Assembly: GCA_030432655.1 (NCBI GenBank)
Contig: JAUILA010000014.1
Location: 62,001-126,000, forward strand
Direction: 5' to 3'
Source of the DNA: Bacteroidia bacterium
GTDB lineage: Bacteria; Bacteroidota; Bacteroidia; Cytophagales; Cyclobacteriaceae
DNA length: 64,000 bases
The position numbers and the translations under genes are program-made. Shown here in pieces: positions 25,915 to 35,160 of this stretch. The notes under the pieces are model-generated. The model saw only the letters and a list, made by a program, of their open reading frames with translations. It had not been told where the DNA came from and ran no database searches. Numbering within the stretch: the first letter of the stretch is position 1; the number at the start of each line of letters is the position of its first letter.

Positions 25915-27057
25915 ATGAAAAGAATTTATCTGGATAATGCAGCGACTACGGCCCTCGACCCGGAAGTTTTCGAGGCGATGAAGCCATTTATGCTGGAACA
26001 TTACGGCAATCCTTCATCAACACATGCCCATGGCAGGGATGTTCGGGCCGCGATCGAATCGTCACGTAAAAAGATTGCCGGGCTGATCAATACCTCACCG
26101 CTTGAAATTCTTTTCACATCCGGTGGAACGGAGGCAGACAATACAATCATTTGCAGCACCGTACAGACCTATGACCTGAAACACATTATTACCTCACCGG
26201 TTGAGCACCATGCGGTACTTCATACCTGCGAATTCATGGAAAAGCAAGGCAGGGCGAAGGTAAGCTATGTTGCACTTGATTCAGAAGGGAATATTGACCT
26301 CGAAAACCTGCGGGAATTGCTGGCTGGTAATCCAAGAAGTCTGGTCACACTTATGCATGCCAACAATGAAATAGGTAACATTACCGACCTCCAGGCAGTG
26401 GGAGATCTTTGTTCTGAATACGATGCCTTCTTTCATTCCGATACTGTACAGACAGTAGGTCATTACCGCCATGATATGAAATCATTGCCCCTGCAATTCA
26501 TGTCGGCCGCGGCCCATAAATTCCATGGTCCGAAAGGAGTGGGATTCATGTATATAAACAAAGAAAGCAAGATAAATCCTTATATGCAGGGCGGTGCTCA
26601 GGAACTCAATATGCGCGGAGGAACGGAGAATGTGTATGGTATCATCGGGATTGCCAAGGCCATGGAAATAGCTTATGAACATATGGATGAGCATAAGAAA
26701 TATATCCAGGGGCTTAAAGACCGGATGATTACCAAACTGCGCGAGTCTGTACCGGGTGTATCATTTAACGGATTAAGTGCCGATCCGGATCGGAGTCTGT
26801 ATACCGTACTTAATGTTTGTTTGCCGGAGAATGATCAGAATGACTTCCTTCTTTTTACCCTGGACATGAACGGCATTAGTGCTTCAGGAGGCAGTGCGTG
26901 CTCCAGCGGAGCTTCAAAAGGGTCACATGTCCTGGATGCCCTCAAGGTTCCGACAGGTCGTGGTGCAGTACGGTTTTCTTTCAGTAAGTTCAACACACCG
27001 GAAGAAATTGATCTGGTTGTGGACCAGCTTGCCTCTGTTTACCAGGTCAACGCCTAA
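25915..27057 (+). CDS. Cysteine desulfurase (NifS/IscS type)
   Basis: 380 residues of the PLP-dependent class V aminotransferase fold. The PLP Lys is K202 in SAAAHKFHGPKG, His99 lies in PVEHHAVLH, and the persulfide Cys is C329 in GGSACSSGA on the mobile loop typical of group I enzymes. It moves sulfur from cysteine to Fe-S assembly or thiolation pathways. No iscU or suf gene is adjacent; it sits six bases after glmM. Its 3' end overlaps the convergent hemH gene by four bases, so the two share their ends. Confidence 0.9.
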   Translation: MKRIYLDNAATTALDPEVFEAMKPFMLEHYGNPSSTHAHGRDVRAAIESSRKKIAGLINTSPLEILFTSGGTEADNTIICSTVQTYDLKHIITSPVEHHAVLHTCEFMEKQGRAKVSYVALDSEGNIDLENLRELLAGNPRSLVTLMHANNEIGNITDLQAVGDLCSEYDAFFHSDTVQTVGHYRHDMKSLPLQFMSAAAHKFHGPKGVGFMYINKESKINPYMQGGAQELNMRGGTENVYGIIGIAKAMEIAYEHMDEHKKYIQGLKDRMITKLRESVPGVSFNGLSADPDRSLYTVLNVCLPENDQNDFLLFTLDMNGISASGGSACSSGASKGSHVLDALKVPTGRGAVRFSFSKFNTPEEIDLVVDQLASVYQVNA

Positions 27058-28067
27058 GAATTCTCCGCCAAATCACGAAGGCATTCAATCCAGTCCGGAT
27101 GATCATTCAGGCTTTCAACCAGCTGTACCTTTTCACCTCCGTGTTCTTCAAACAGTTCCTGGTATTCATCCCCAATCTCAATGATGGTTTCCAGACAGTC
27201 TGCAGTAAAGGCCGGTGAAAAGACAAGTAATTTTTTTGCTCCTTCCCGGGCTTTTTGTTCCACTACCTTGTCGGAGAATGGTTCAAGCCAGTTTTTATCC
27301 AGCCTGGATTGAAAACATACGGTATACCGGTCGGGTGAAAGTTCCAGTCGTTCAGCCAGCAGGCGTGAGGTGGCGAAACAAGTCGCCTTGTAACAGTATT
27401 TATTCTCCGGCGTTATTTCATTCTCACAATCCCGGTCGGTGCAGAGCCCTTCATCGTAGACCTTATCAACATGCCGAAGAGGTACGCCGTGGTAGGAGAA
27501 GAGAATATGATCATACTCATCCAGGTTGTATTTCCTGCTTCTGTCAACAATGGCATCCAGGTATTTGGGGTGGTCATAGTACTGGCTGATTATACGCAAT
27601 TCAGGAATTACCCACCACTTTCGGATCACATCCATGGCCTCCTCAATTGCTGAACCGGTACTTGCCGAAGCATATTGGGGAAACATGGGAAGTACTATGA
27701 TCTTTTTGTAATTCTCCCGCTTCATCTCCTCGAGAACATCCGGAATCGACGGGTTTTTATAACGCATTGCCAGGTGTACCTTGTAATCTTCAGGAAGCAC
27801 CTCCTGCAGACGGTCCCGGGCATTTTCGCAATGGTAGATCAGTGGACTTCCGTTTTCAGTCCAGAGTTCCTTGTACACCTTCGCCGATTTTGGTGCACGA
27901 AAGGGCACTATGATCAGGTTTACCAGCAACTTTCTGGCGAGCCAGGGAATATCGATCACCCTGGGATCATTGAGAAATTGTGACAGGTAGGACCTGACCT
28001 TTCCGGTTGACGGGTCATCCGGTGTTCCGAGGTTTAATAACAGTACGCCAACTTCAGCTTTCTTCAT
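27054..28067 (-). CDS. hemH: Ferrochelatase
   Basis: 337 residues. It inserts iron into protoporphyrin IX (or coproporphyrin III), the last or next-to-last step of haem synthesis. The catalytic His lies in FSYHGVPLRH and the conserved Glu in ADCLETIIEI. The NLGTPD N-terminus and GSPL segment are typical. Several Cys (EGLCTDRDCEN, YCYKATCFA) suggest, but do not prove, an iron-sulfur cluster as in some other ferrochelatases. It is convergent with the desulfurase gene and heads no visible operon; hemD is about 29 kb away. Confidence 0.95.
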   Translation of the reverse strand: MKKAEVGVLLLNLGTPDDPSTGKVRSYLSQFLNDPRVIDIPWLARKLLVNLIIVPFRAPKSAKVYKELWTENGSPLIYHCENARDRLQEVLPEDYKVHLAMRYKNPSIPDVLEEMKRENYKKIIVLPMFPQYASASTGSAIEEAMDVIRKWWVIPELRIISQYYDHPKYLDAIVDRSRKYNLDEYDHILFSYHGVPLRHVDKVYDEGLCTDRDCENEITPENKYCYKATCFATSRLLAERLELSPDRYTVCFQSRLDKNWLEPFSDKVVEQKAREGAKKLLVFSPAFTADCLETIIEIGDEYQELFEEHGGEKVQLVESLNDHPDWIECLRDLAENS

Positions 28068-28097
28068 GCCAGTAATTTTTTATATATGTTAACCAAT

Positions 28098-28667
28098 TTA
28101 TGGGGCAACGGTTTTCCAGATTGCCCAACCATACATCCCGAAACGAATAAACCGGACGCCGGTTAGCAGGAGAAACCTGCCATACGGATAACCGGATGCC
28201 CCCATCAGCATGCACACGGCTGAAAAGGGGAGAGGGGTTAATGCCCCGATAACCACCAGGAATCCGCCATATCTCCTGTAATAGGAATTGTACCTGTAAA
28301 CATATCGTTCCATAAACCCATTCATATATGTCCATGTACGGAATGATTTACCAATACTGTAGCCTATTATACCAGCTGCAACGGATATCACGGCAAGCAG
28401 TGCAACATCCGGGATAAATGAATTAAAAACACCGTGTTCAATCACCCAGATAATAAACAATTCGGGAGGGATCAAACCGAAAATCAGTTCAGACAATGAA
28501 AATGTCAGGTACGTGAGAACAGGCCATTCTCCCAGCTTTGCCATGTACGAATCCACGTCAATCACCTCCCTGGCCAGTAAATAGAGGGCAACTATTAACC
28601 CGGCGTAGAACAATCCCTTAAAAAGATTCTTCCAGAAGAAGCCAGAGCCCAGGTTGGATTGAGACAT
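28098..28667 (-). CDS. VTT/DedA-like (YqaA-type) membrane protein
   Basis: 189 residues with about five hydrophobic segments. The pattern LSELIFGLIPPELFIIWVI followed by the GGFLVVIGALTPLPFSAVCMLMGASGYPYGRF-type region (G...F.R..P.P, spread over about residues 135-165) fits the VTT/SNARE-associated family, membrane proteins linked to lipid scrambling and envelope upkeep. The usual Arg of the re-entrant loop is not obvious here (LTPLPFS), so transport function is uncertain. It lies five bases after the GNAT-like gene and may be cotranscribed with it. Confidence 0.75.
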   Translation of the reverse strand: MSQSNLGSGFFWKNLFKGLFYAGLIVALYLLAREVIDVDSYMAKLGEWPVLTYLTFSLSELIFGLIPPELFIIWVIEHGVFNSFIPDVALLAVISVAAGIIGYSIGKSFRTWTYMNGFMERYVYRYNSYYRRYGGFLVVIGALTPLPFSAVCMLMGASGYPYGRFLLLTGVRFIRFGMYGWAIWKTVAP

Positions 28668-28672
28668 GTCTA

Positions 28673-29836
28673 TTATAAAATGGGTGCGCGCTTAAATTCC
28701 CTGTTTTCATCAAACAGTTTCCGGTAAGTGTGATGGGTTTTTACGATATCACCTCCCACCTGCTCAACCACACGGATCATTTTCGGATTAAAATCCCCGA
28801 TCCAGTTCATTTCCATCGTATCATATTGCTGGTATTTACGCTGAACCATTTCAGCAGTAGCCAGCACCAGTGCCCCCTCAAGCCCTTTTCGCTGATGTTC
28901 GGGAGAAACGCCAAATACCAACCCAAGCATTTTTTTACAGGTTCGCATTTTTTTGTGATAAAGGAACTTCAGTTTGCCCAGCAGATCCAGTTTCCCGTTC
29001 ACATGTTTAAATATCTGATTTACTTCAGGCAGATTAATATAAAAGGCCACAGGCTCTCCTTCATAATATCCGAACCAGATGATCTTCTCATCAATGATCG
29101 GTTTCATTTGCTTCATGATCGCCTTTGCCTGCAATGAAGACATTTCAGGTACGCCGTGGCCGGCCCAGGCCTTGTTATAAACGATACGAAAATCTTCAGT
29201 ATACTTATCCAGTTCCTTCAGCCTGAGGTGCCTGAAAGAATAACCGGGGTCCTTCATCGCCTTTTCAGCTTTTTCATGAAGGCGTGGATGAAACGGATCC
29301 CGTACAAAACGGCCGAATGTAAATTGCTTGAAATAGATCCGGAATCCGTAGTTTTCAAACATTTCCCGGTAATAAGGAGGGTTGTAATTACAATTATAAT
29401 TGGGCTCAATATCAAATCCGTCAACCAGCAATCCCCACCATTTGTCCCGTTCACCGAAGTTAACCGGTCCATCCATGGCTTCCATACCTCTTTCACTAAG
29501 CCAGTCTTTCGCAGCATCGAAAAGCCTGAATGCAGCATCCTGATCTTCAATGCATTCAAAAAAACCCATCCCGCCGGTAGGCTGATCGTTTTTCTTATTT
29601 ACCGTCTTCCGGTTGATGAAAGCTGCTACACGACCGATGGTGGTACCGTTATCATCCTGCAAGATCCAGCGTACGGCTTCACCTTTTCTGAATGTTTTGT
29701 TCTTTTTGGGGTCGAATACCTGTTCGATATCGGCATCGAGTGGTCGTATCCAGGAAGGATAACTCTTATAAAGGCGCAACGGCAACCGAATGAATTCCCT
29801 GATGTGTTCCTTGCGTGTGACTTCGATAAGATTCAT
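28673..29836 (-). CDS. GNAT-fold acyltransferase-like protein
   Basis: 387 residues, apparently two GNAT-like halves. The C-terminal half has the acetyl-CoA loop region VSPEHQRKGLEGALVLA and a late NWIGDFNPKM segment; the N-terminal half includes GPVNFGERDKWWGLLVDGF. Similar proteins are common in Bacteroidota with no known substrate. It starts at ATG 29836, with a TAnnTTTG box only four bases upstream. It lies 18 bases after the five-PAS kinase gene. The family call is fair; the reaction is unknown. Confidence 0.7.
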   Translation of the reverse strand: MNLIEVTRKEHIREFIRLPLRLYKSYPSWIRPLDADIEQVFDPKKNKTFRKGEAVRWILQDDNGTTIGRVAAFINRKTVNKKNDQPTGGMGFFECIEDQDAAFRLFDAAKDWLSERGMEAMDGPVNFGERDKWWGLLVDGFDIEPNYNCNYNPPYYREMFENYGFRIYFKQFTFGRFVRDPFHPRLHEKAEKAMKDPGYSFRHLRLKELDKYTEDFRIVYNKAWAGHGVPEMSSLQAKAIMKQMKPIIDEKIIWFGYYEGEPVAFYINLPEVNQIFKHVNGKLDLLGKLKFLYHKKMRTCKKMLGLVFGVSPEHQRKGLEGALVLATAEMVQRKYQQYDTMEMNWIGDFNPKMIRVVEQVGGDIVKTHHTYRKLFDENREFKRAPIL

Positions 29837-29840
29837 GCCG

Positions 29841-29848
29841 CAAAGCTA
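29841..29848 (-). promoter_or_regulatory. Candidate -7 element for the GNAT-like gene
   Basis: Reads TAGCTTTG, an exact TAnnTTTG match, four bases from the ATG at 29836. This would give a leaderless transcript. No -33 box was seen. Confidence 0.45.
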
Positions 29849-29854
29849 CACTTT

Positions 29855-32494
29855 CTAGGTCTTTTTTTCCTGATTTTCAAGTTCCCGTATCGCGTTGGGC
29901 AGGGTGATCTCAAAGCTGGTACCCTTGTTTGCTTCACTTTTAACCCTGATCACTCCGCCTAGCCGTTCGATGGCATTCTTTACAATATACAGCCCGATCC
30001 CGGATCCTTCGCCCATTTCTGTTGCACGGTAAAACATTTCAAACACTTTAGGCAAGCGGTCTTCCGTGATCCCGATTCCGTTATCGCCAAAATAAATGGA
30101 GGCATAGGTACGCTCGACCATGATATCAATCTCAATATAAGATTCATCCCGTCGTGTGCTGTAATATTTGACGGCATTGGAGATCAGGTTCCGAAGAATC
30201 TCACTGATTCTCCACTGATCGCTGTAAAAATCACCTCCTTCAATATTTATTTTCTTGCTGATCTGTGAGGTCTGGGGCAGGTAACTCAGGCTGCTGAAGC
30301 AATCGTCAATGATGGATCGGAAATTAATCTGGCTGTAGATCACATCCATTTTCAGGTTCTTGGAATGACTCAGGATATCACTGATAAAATGATCAAGCTG
30401 CTTGATCCTGTTTTCAATCATGCCGATATATTCATAGACGGAATCCGACCCCCGCTCATGATTTACCAGGTTTACCAGCCCCATAATTGACGAAAGCGGA
30501 GCCCGCAGGTCGTGAGAAACTTTGTAGACAAAGTTGTCAAGTTCAAGATTTCTGACCTCAAGTTCCTTTTCAACTTTTACCCTATCAGTTATATCAACAT
30601 ACAACCCGTAAATTCCAATTGTCTGGCCCTGGTATATTACCGGAATGCTGTATATGATCACCGGTACCGGTTCATTTTCCGCATTGACCCGGTACGTTTC
30701 AAGCTTCTGGGCACGACCGGACCGGGTAGACCGGTTAATGGCAAGCGATTCTTCCATCAGGTCCTCAGGCACAATGCGGTTATCCAGCTTCTGACCGACA
30801 AGGTCTTCCACTTCAAACCCAAACATTTCGCTGAATCCTGGATTGACCTGGCGAACGATCATCTCTTCATCAAGAAAAACTATTCCTACCGGGGAATTTT
30901 CAAATAAATGGGAGAATAATTGCTCCTGGCGACGGCTGCGTCTCTCATTCTCCTTTTTCTCCTGGATATCAACATAGGTTCCTGTAGCCCGAATAATTCT
31001 TCCTTTATGGTTCGTGGCAGTCCCGCTTCCCCGGTCGTGAATCCAACGGTAACTTCCGTCGGCCATGCGGAACCGGTATTCCGCCTCATACAGATCGTCC
31101 GGTTTCTTTAAATAGCGGTTAAGCTTTTTCTTAACTCCCGGGAGATCTTCCGGGTGAACAAGCGCTTCCCAATCTTTGTAGAAATTTTCAGCCTCTTCAT
31201 CTGAGTACCCGAAGCGATAAGCCCATGATGAATTAAATATCTTTCGTTTTTCAAGAACATCCCATTCCCAGAATCCCAGGTCGGCCGCTTCCAGTGCTAT
31301 TCGAAGCCGCTCTTCTGTTCTTAAATGAGCATCCTCAATATTCTTTTTATCTGTAATATCCATCATCAGGCCGTATCTGATAATCCGGTCTTCCCTGATT
31401 ATACCCGGACTGGATTTGGCCTCAATCCATTTAATCTCATCATTGATAATGAACCGTCCCGACCAGACCCAATATTTATCTACCTGTTCCTTCCTGTTGA
31501 GTGACTCGAACATATTCTCACGATCGAAGGGATGGACCAGGTCAAAAAGCTTAGCCGCGTCCTGCTGGACCTCTTCCCTGGATACACCCATGATTCCTGT
31601 GATCCGTTCACTTACATAATTAAAATAGGGTTCCTCCTCACCAAAAGGAATATGGTATTCATAAATGACTCCAGGCAGTCCGAGCGTCATGGCCTGCAGC
31701 TTCTGTTCATTCTCCAGCAGAGAAACTTCCGACCTTTTTTGTTCGGTCATGTCATGAATTATCAGAAAAACGGCTGCGTCCTCTTCCCGGTAGGAAGCCA
31801 ATGGAAAGAGATACGCCTTAAGATACCGGTCCCTGTCTGTTTGAATTTCTTTCAGTGATTCTGTACGTGCAGGATTATAGACCAAAACCGGTAACTCTAC
31901 CATTTTACCGTCAAAAGCCTCTTCGATGAGGGTTTTGTAAGGTTCCTTATTTAACTGTTCATCCTGGAAAATATTATAGACCTCAAAAATGCGCTCAGCT
32001 TGTGAAAAAGGTACATCCCATATTTTCAGGAATGACTCGTTATAATAAAAGGGAGTGCCATTTTTAGCATACAATGCCATCGGTAATGGCGAATCTGTCA
32101 TCATTCCCTGGATAGTCGGCTGTAAAACTTTCTCCGGAAGAATACGAAATTGGACCAGAGAATGTGTTTCATCGCTTCCAGGCAATGAGAACGGGGAGAA
32201 GCTGATAGAATAAAGGGTTTTTTGCTGGTTTTTGGCCTGCAAGTGAAATTCATCGGAACAGGTATTCCCCTCCAGGGAACTGGTAAGATTATTCATAAAC
32301 AGGCTTTTTACCTGTTCCGGCAATATATTCTGAATCTCATTCCCCACTGCATTTGTTGAATTAACATGAAGTAATTCAGCCAAACGCGGATTCCAATAGA
32401 TTATATGCAGATCCGGTGAAACAATTGCCACGCCATCTGCATTGGAATCGAATAAAGAAGAGTAAATTAAAATGTCCGATCCTGAATCGGCCAT
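29855..32494 (-). CDS. Cytoplasmic histidine kinase with five PAS domains
   Basis: 879 residues without a membrane span or signal. Five PAS-like units can be traced at about 8-120, 130-250, 262-385, 394-515 and 525-640; the third and fourth carry clear PAC endings (LMMDITDKKN, TYVDIQEKKE). HisKA follows with His661 in YKVSHDLRAPLSS, then HATPase with NLISNAVKY, DNGIG and GSGIGLYIV. It should sense several cytoplasmic or redox cues. No receiver domain and no adjacent response regulator, so the partner is unknown. It is divergent from the hydrolase-OsmC gene across about 130 bases. Confidence 0.9.
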   Translation of the reverse strand: MADSGSDILIYSSLFDSNADGVAIVSPDLHIIYWNPRLAELLHVNSTNAVGNEIQNILPEQVKSLFMNNLTSSLEGNTCSDEFHLQAKNQQKTLYSISFSPFSLPGSDETHSLVQFRILPEKVLQPTIQGMMTDSPLPMALYAKNGTPFYYNESFLKIWDVPFSQAERIFEVYNIFQDEQLNKEPYKTLIEEAFDGKMVELPVLVYNPARTESLKEIQTDRDRYLKAYLFPLASYREEDAAVFLIIHDMTEQKRSEVSLLENEQKLQAMTLGLPGVIYEYHIPFGEEEPYFNYVSERITGIMGVSREEVQQDAAKLFDLVHPFDRENMFESLNRKEQVDKYWVWSGRFIINDEIKWIEAKSSPGIIREDRIIRYGLMMDITDKKNIEDAHLRTEERLRIALEAADLGFWEWDVLEKRKIFNSSWAYRFGYSDEEAENFYKDWEALVHPEDLPGVKKKLNRYLKKPDDLYEAEYRFRMADGSYRWIHDRGSGTATNHKGRIIRATGTYVDIQEKKENERRSRRQEQLFSHLFENSPVGIVFLDEEMIVRQVNPGFSEMFGFEVEDLVGQKLDNRIVPEDLMEESLAINRSTRSGRAQKLETYRVNAENEPVPVIIYSIPVIYQGQTIGIYGLYVDITDRVKVEKELEVRNLELDNFVYKVSHDLRAPLSSIMGLVNLVNHERGSDSVYEYIGMIENRIKQLDHFISDILSHSKNLKMDVIYSQINFRSIIDDCFSSLSYLPQTSQISKKINIEGGDFYSDQWRISEILRNLISNAVKYYSTRRDESYIEIDIMVERTYASIYFGDNGIGITEDRLPKVFEMFYRATEMGEGSGIGLYIVKNAIERLGGVIRVKSEANKGTSFEITLPNAIRELENQEKKT

Positions 32495-32623
32495 AGGAAA
32501 AATTTATAACCACTATTAAACACGCAAGAGTAAATATTAGAAATATTACACAAAAAAAATGTTTAAGTATTGGTTAGAAATTACATCATCACCTTAACCA
32601 TTTATCAATCAGATCACACGTAT

Positions 32624-33835
32624 ATGCAGTCCAAAAAAGTAACTTTCAGTAATTCCAATGGTGATTCCCTGAGTGCACGAATTATGCTGCCCCCTTCCGG
32701 GAAGCCCCAGGTATTTGCCATATTCGCCCATTGCTTTACATGTTCAAAAGATCTGAAAGCCTCTGTCAACATAGCACGGGCACTTGTATCGCATGATATT
32801 GGCGTAATGCGTTTTGATTTTACCGGGCTGGGGGAGAGTGACGGTGATTTTTCAGATACCAGTTTTTCCACCAATCGCAGTGACCTGCTGGCAGCCGCTG
32901 CGTATCTGGAAGAAAACTGGACTGCCCCGTCCGTGCTGATCGGGCATTCACTGGGCGGAGCGGCAGTTCTTATGGTGGCAAGCGAGATCAGTTCTGTGAA
33001 GGCAGTGGCAACGATCGGGGCACCGGCAGACCCGGAACATGTAACCAATTTACTGGAAAATAAACTGGACGAAATAGAAGACGAGGGTCAGGCGATGGTA
33101 AATATTGGCGGAAGGCCTTTCCCGGTCAGCCGAACGTTTCTTGAAGATTTGAAAAAGCACGACCCGGCAACTTCAATCCGTAACATGGGCGTATCACTTC
33201 TTATCCTCCATTCTCCACAGGACATGGTTGTTGAAATTGAGAATGCACGCAAAATATATGAAGCAGCGATGCATCCGAAAAGTTTTATATCACTGGACGG
33301 AGCTGATCATTTGCTGAGCAATGAAGCCGATTCGCATTATGCCGGGGATGTCATTGCGGCCTGGTCTGACCGTTATCTCAATGTTGACAGAGAGCCCTCC
33401 CTGCCAGAATCAGACCGGGAAGTTGTCACGAGTACGGGCACCGGTTTTACGACGGAAGTAAATGCCGGCAGACATAATTTGATTGTGGACGAACCGGAAT
33501 CAGTGGGCGGCTCAGATCTGGGTCCGACGCCCTATGACTACCTTATAACATCACTGGGAGCGTGTACCGGAATGACACTTCAAATGTATGCAGAACGAAA
33601 GAAATGGCCGCTGAAGGAGGTCAGGGTTCACCTGATGCATGACAAAGTCCACGAGGCTGATTGCGAGAAATGTGAGGATAAGGAGGCCCGTATCGACAGG
33701 ATATCACGGGAAATTGAAATCAGCGGAGACCTGTCTGATGAACAAATCAACCGGTTGATGGAAATTGCAGACAAATGCCCCGTTCACAAAACATTAACAG
33801 GTGAGATCAGGGTGGAAACTAAAATAAGGGATTAA
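32624..33835 (+). CDS. Alpha/beta hydrolase-OsmC fusion protein
   Basis: 403 residues from ATG 32624; a TTG 18 codons earlier is open but unlikely. Residues 1-250 are an alpha/beta hydrolase with nucleophile S109 in IGHSLGG, a likely acid in SPQDMVVE and a His in GADHLLS. Residues about 265-403 are an OsmC/Ohr-like domain with both reactive Cys in place (LGACTGMTL and DKCPVHKTL), a family that reduces organic peroxides with thiols. The fusion is known in bacteria; the ester or peroxide it handles is not. It overlaps the convergent DJ-1-like gene by four bases. Confidence 0.88.
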   Translation: MQSKKVTFSNSNGDSLSARIMLPPSGKPQVFAIFAHCFTCSKDLKASVNIARALVSHDIGVMRFDFTGLGESDGDFSDTSFSTNRSDLLAAAAYLEENWTAPSVLIGHSLGGAAVLMVASEISSVKAVATIGAPADPEHVTNLLENKLDEIEDEGQAMVNIGGRPFPVSRTFLEDLKKHDPATSIRNMGVSLLILHSPQDMVVEIENARKIYEAAMHPKSFISLDGADHLLSNEADSHYAGDVIAAWSDRYLNVDREPSLPESDREVVTSTGTGFTTEVNAGRHNLIVDEPESVGGSDLGPTPYDYLITSLGACTGMTLQMYAERKKWPLKEVRVHLMHDKVHEADCEKCEDKEARIDRISREIEISGDLSDEQINRLMEIADKCPVHKTLTGEIRVETKIRD

Positions 33836-34554
33836 TCAACCGCGCGGTATTTGACATTTTTTAAATCCCAGTCTATTACCAGTCCGCCTGCAATGCCAAG
33901 TGCTACTTCCCGTCCGTAGAGCACTTCACAAATGTACAGGGCAGGATCGTAGGACTTTGCCCCACCCGCACTGGTTACAAGCTTGCCGTCCCGAACAAAA
34001 CTGACACCTTCAATGACTTCCAGTTGTGGGAATTGCTGCCGGTAGGTCATAATATCCGAAGGAAAAGTAGTGGAAATGCGGTCATCCACAAGTCCGGCCT
34101 TGGCAAGGATAAAAGCGCCGTCGCATAAGGAAAGCACAAAATCGGCCTCATTTCCTTTCTCACGCACAAAACTGATCAGTTGCTCATTTTGCAGATCACT
34201 TCCCATATTGTTCTCCGCACTGGGCACCACCAGGATGTCTATAGGCGGTAAATCAGGATCGCTCATAGCATAATCCGGAATAATGCGCAGGCCTTCAAAG
34301 GAGGTGATCACTGATGTATCCGGAGCTACGGTAAATACTTTCATCGCCGGATCCGTGTGAAATATGGTGTGATGAAAAATATCCATGGGGGCTATTAATT
34401 CAGAATTAAACACGCCCTGTATTATTACAAACCCCACATTCAGCGTCCTGTCAGGAGAATCCGGTACCTGCAATATAGCGCTGCCGGGTGAAGGGTCCGG
34501 TGAGCAGGAAAGCTGTGTAATTATCAGGAAGACCAGCGCAACTATTAATCGCAT
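33832..34554 (-). CDS. DJ-1/PfpI-family lipoprotein
   Basis: 240 residues. A lipoprotein signal ends in the lipobox TQLSC (Cys17); the mature part is a DJ-1/PfpI domain with the nucleophile elbow Cys144 in LSLCDGAFILA. A Glu in FNSELIAP may be the partner acid. DJ-1 relatives include glyoxalases, amidases and the sensor half of AraC regulators; an envelope-anchored form is unusual and its reaction is unknown. It starts at ATG 34554, only 18 bases from the divergent gene at 34573. Confidence 0.82.
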   Translation of the reverse strand: MRLIVALVFLIITQLSCSPDPSPGSAILQVPDSPDRTLNVGFVIIQGVFNSELIAPMDIFHHTIFHTDPAMKVFTVAPDTSVITSFEGLRIIPDYAMSDPDLPPIDILVVPSAENNMGSDLQNEQLISFVREKGNEADFVLSLCDGAFILAKAGLVDDRISTTFPSDIMTYRQQFPQLEVIEGVSFVRDGKLVTSAGGAKSYDPALYICEVLYGREVALGIAGGLVIDWDLKNVKYRAVD

Positions 34555-34572
34555 ATTGACTATTTTAGGTTT

Positions 34573-35160
34573 ATGGATACCATGAGCAGAAAATTACAAT
34601 ATAAAGAAAACTTCCGATGCCTGGTACTGGATAATCCGGAAGGAGTTCACTGGACCTTTCCATTTGACAAGCAAAGAGAAAAAGAGGGTTATGACCTTGA
34701 AATTCTCTTCACAGATTCGCTTGATGATCTACACCAGAAATTACCCTCTTTTCTGGAGGCAGGGGATGACAGGCTCCGCTGGCTGGCCTACCCCAAGAAA
34801 AGTGGCCGGCTAGCCTCGGACATTAACCGTGATATTATCTGGAAAATTTTAAATGATAATGAGTTTCAGCCTGTTTCCATGATCAGTCTGGATACTGACT
34901 GGTCTGTTATGCGGGTCAGAAATAATCAATATGTCACTAATCTTAAGAAGGAAAAAACCAGCATGCCGGACGAACTGAAGAAGTTACTGGAGAATAATCC
35001 GGATTGTCATGATTATTTCAAGTCACTTTCTAATTCCAACAAGAAAGAATACATGCGCTGGGTAAATTCGGCGAAAAGGGAGGAAACAAGAAAAGGGAGA
35101 CTTGAACGCATTCGCTCCCTGCTTCGCGACAGGATACCCAATCCTTACAGCGGACGGTAA
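34573..35160 (+). CDS. DUF3052-like / YdeI fusion protein
   Basis: 195 residues. The N-terminal two thirds (about 8-125) resembles DUF3052, with RWLAYPKKSGRLASDINRD and VSMISLDTDWSVMRVR. The C-terminal part (about 138-190) matches the YdeI/OmpD-associated domain: YFKSLSNSNKKEYMRWVNSA followed by a Lys/Arg-rich helix. YdeI-type proteins are linked to stress and bacteriocin tolerance by family naming only. There is no signal peptide. A start at Met4 (34582) is equally possible. The 3' end overlaps the convergent methyltransferase gene by 16 bases. Confidence 0.7.
   Translation: MDTMSRKLQYKENFRCLVLDNPEGVHWTFPFDKQREKEGYDLEILFTDSLDDLHQKLPSFLEAGDDRLRWLAYPKKSGRLASDINRDIIWKILNDNEFQPVSMISLDTDWSVMRVRNNQYVTNLKKEKTSMPDELKKLLENNPDCHDYFKSLSNSNKKEYMRWVNSAKREETRKGRLERIRSLLRDRIPNPYSGR

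Noticed and set aside
29156-29962. A 268-residue + strand open frame over the GNAT-like gene
   Set aside because: It is antisense to the GNAT-like gene and the end of the kinase gene, both with family support; no promoter or start signal.
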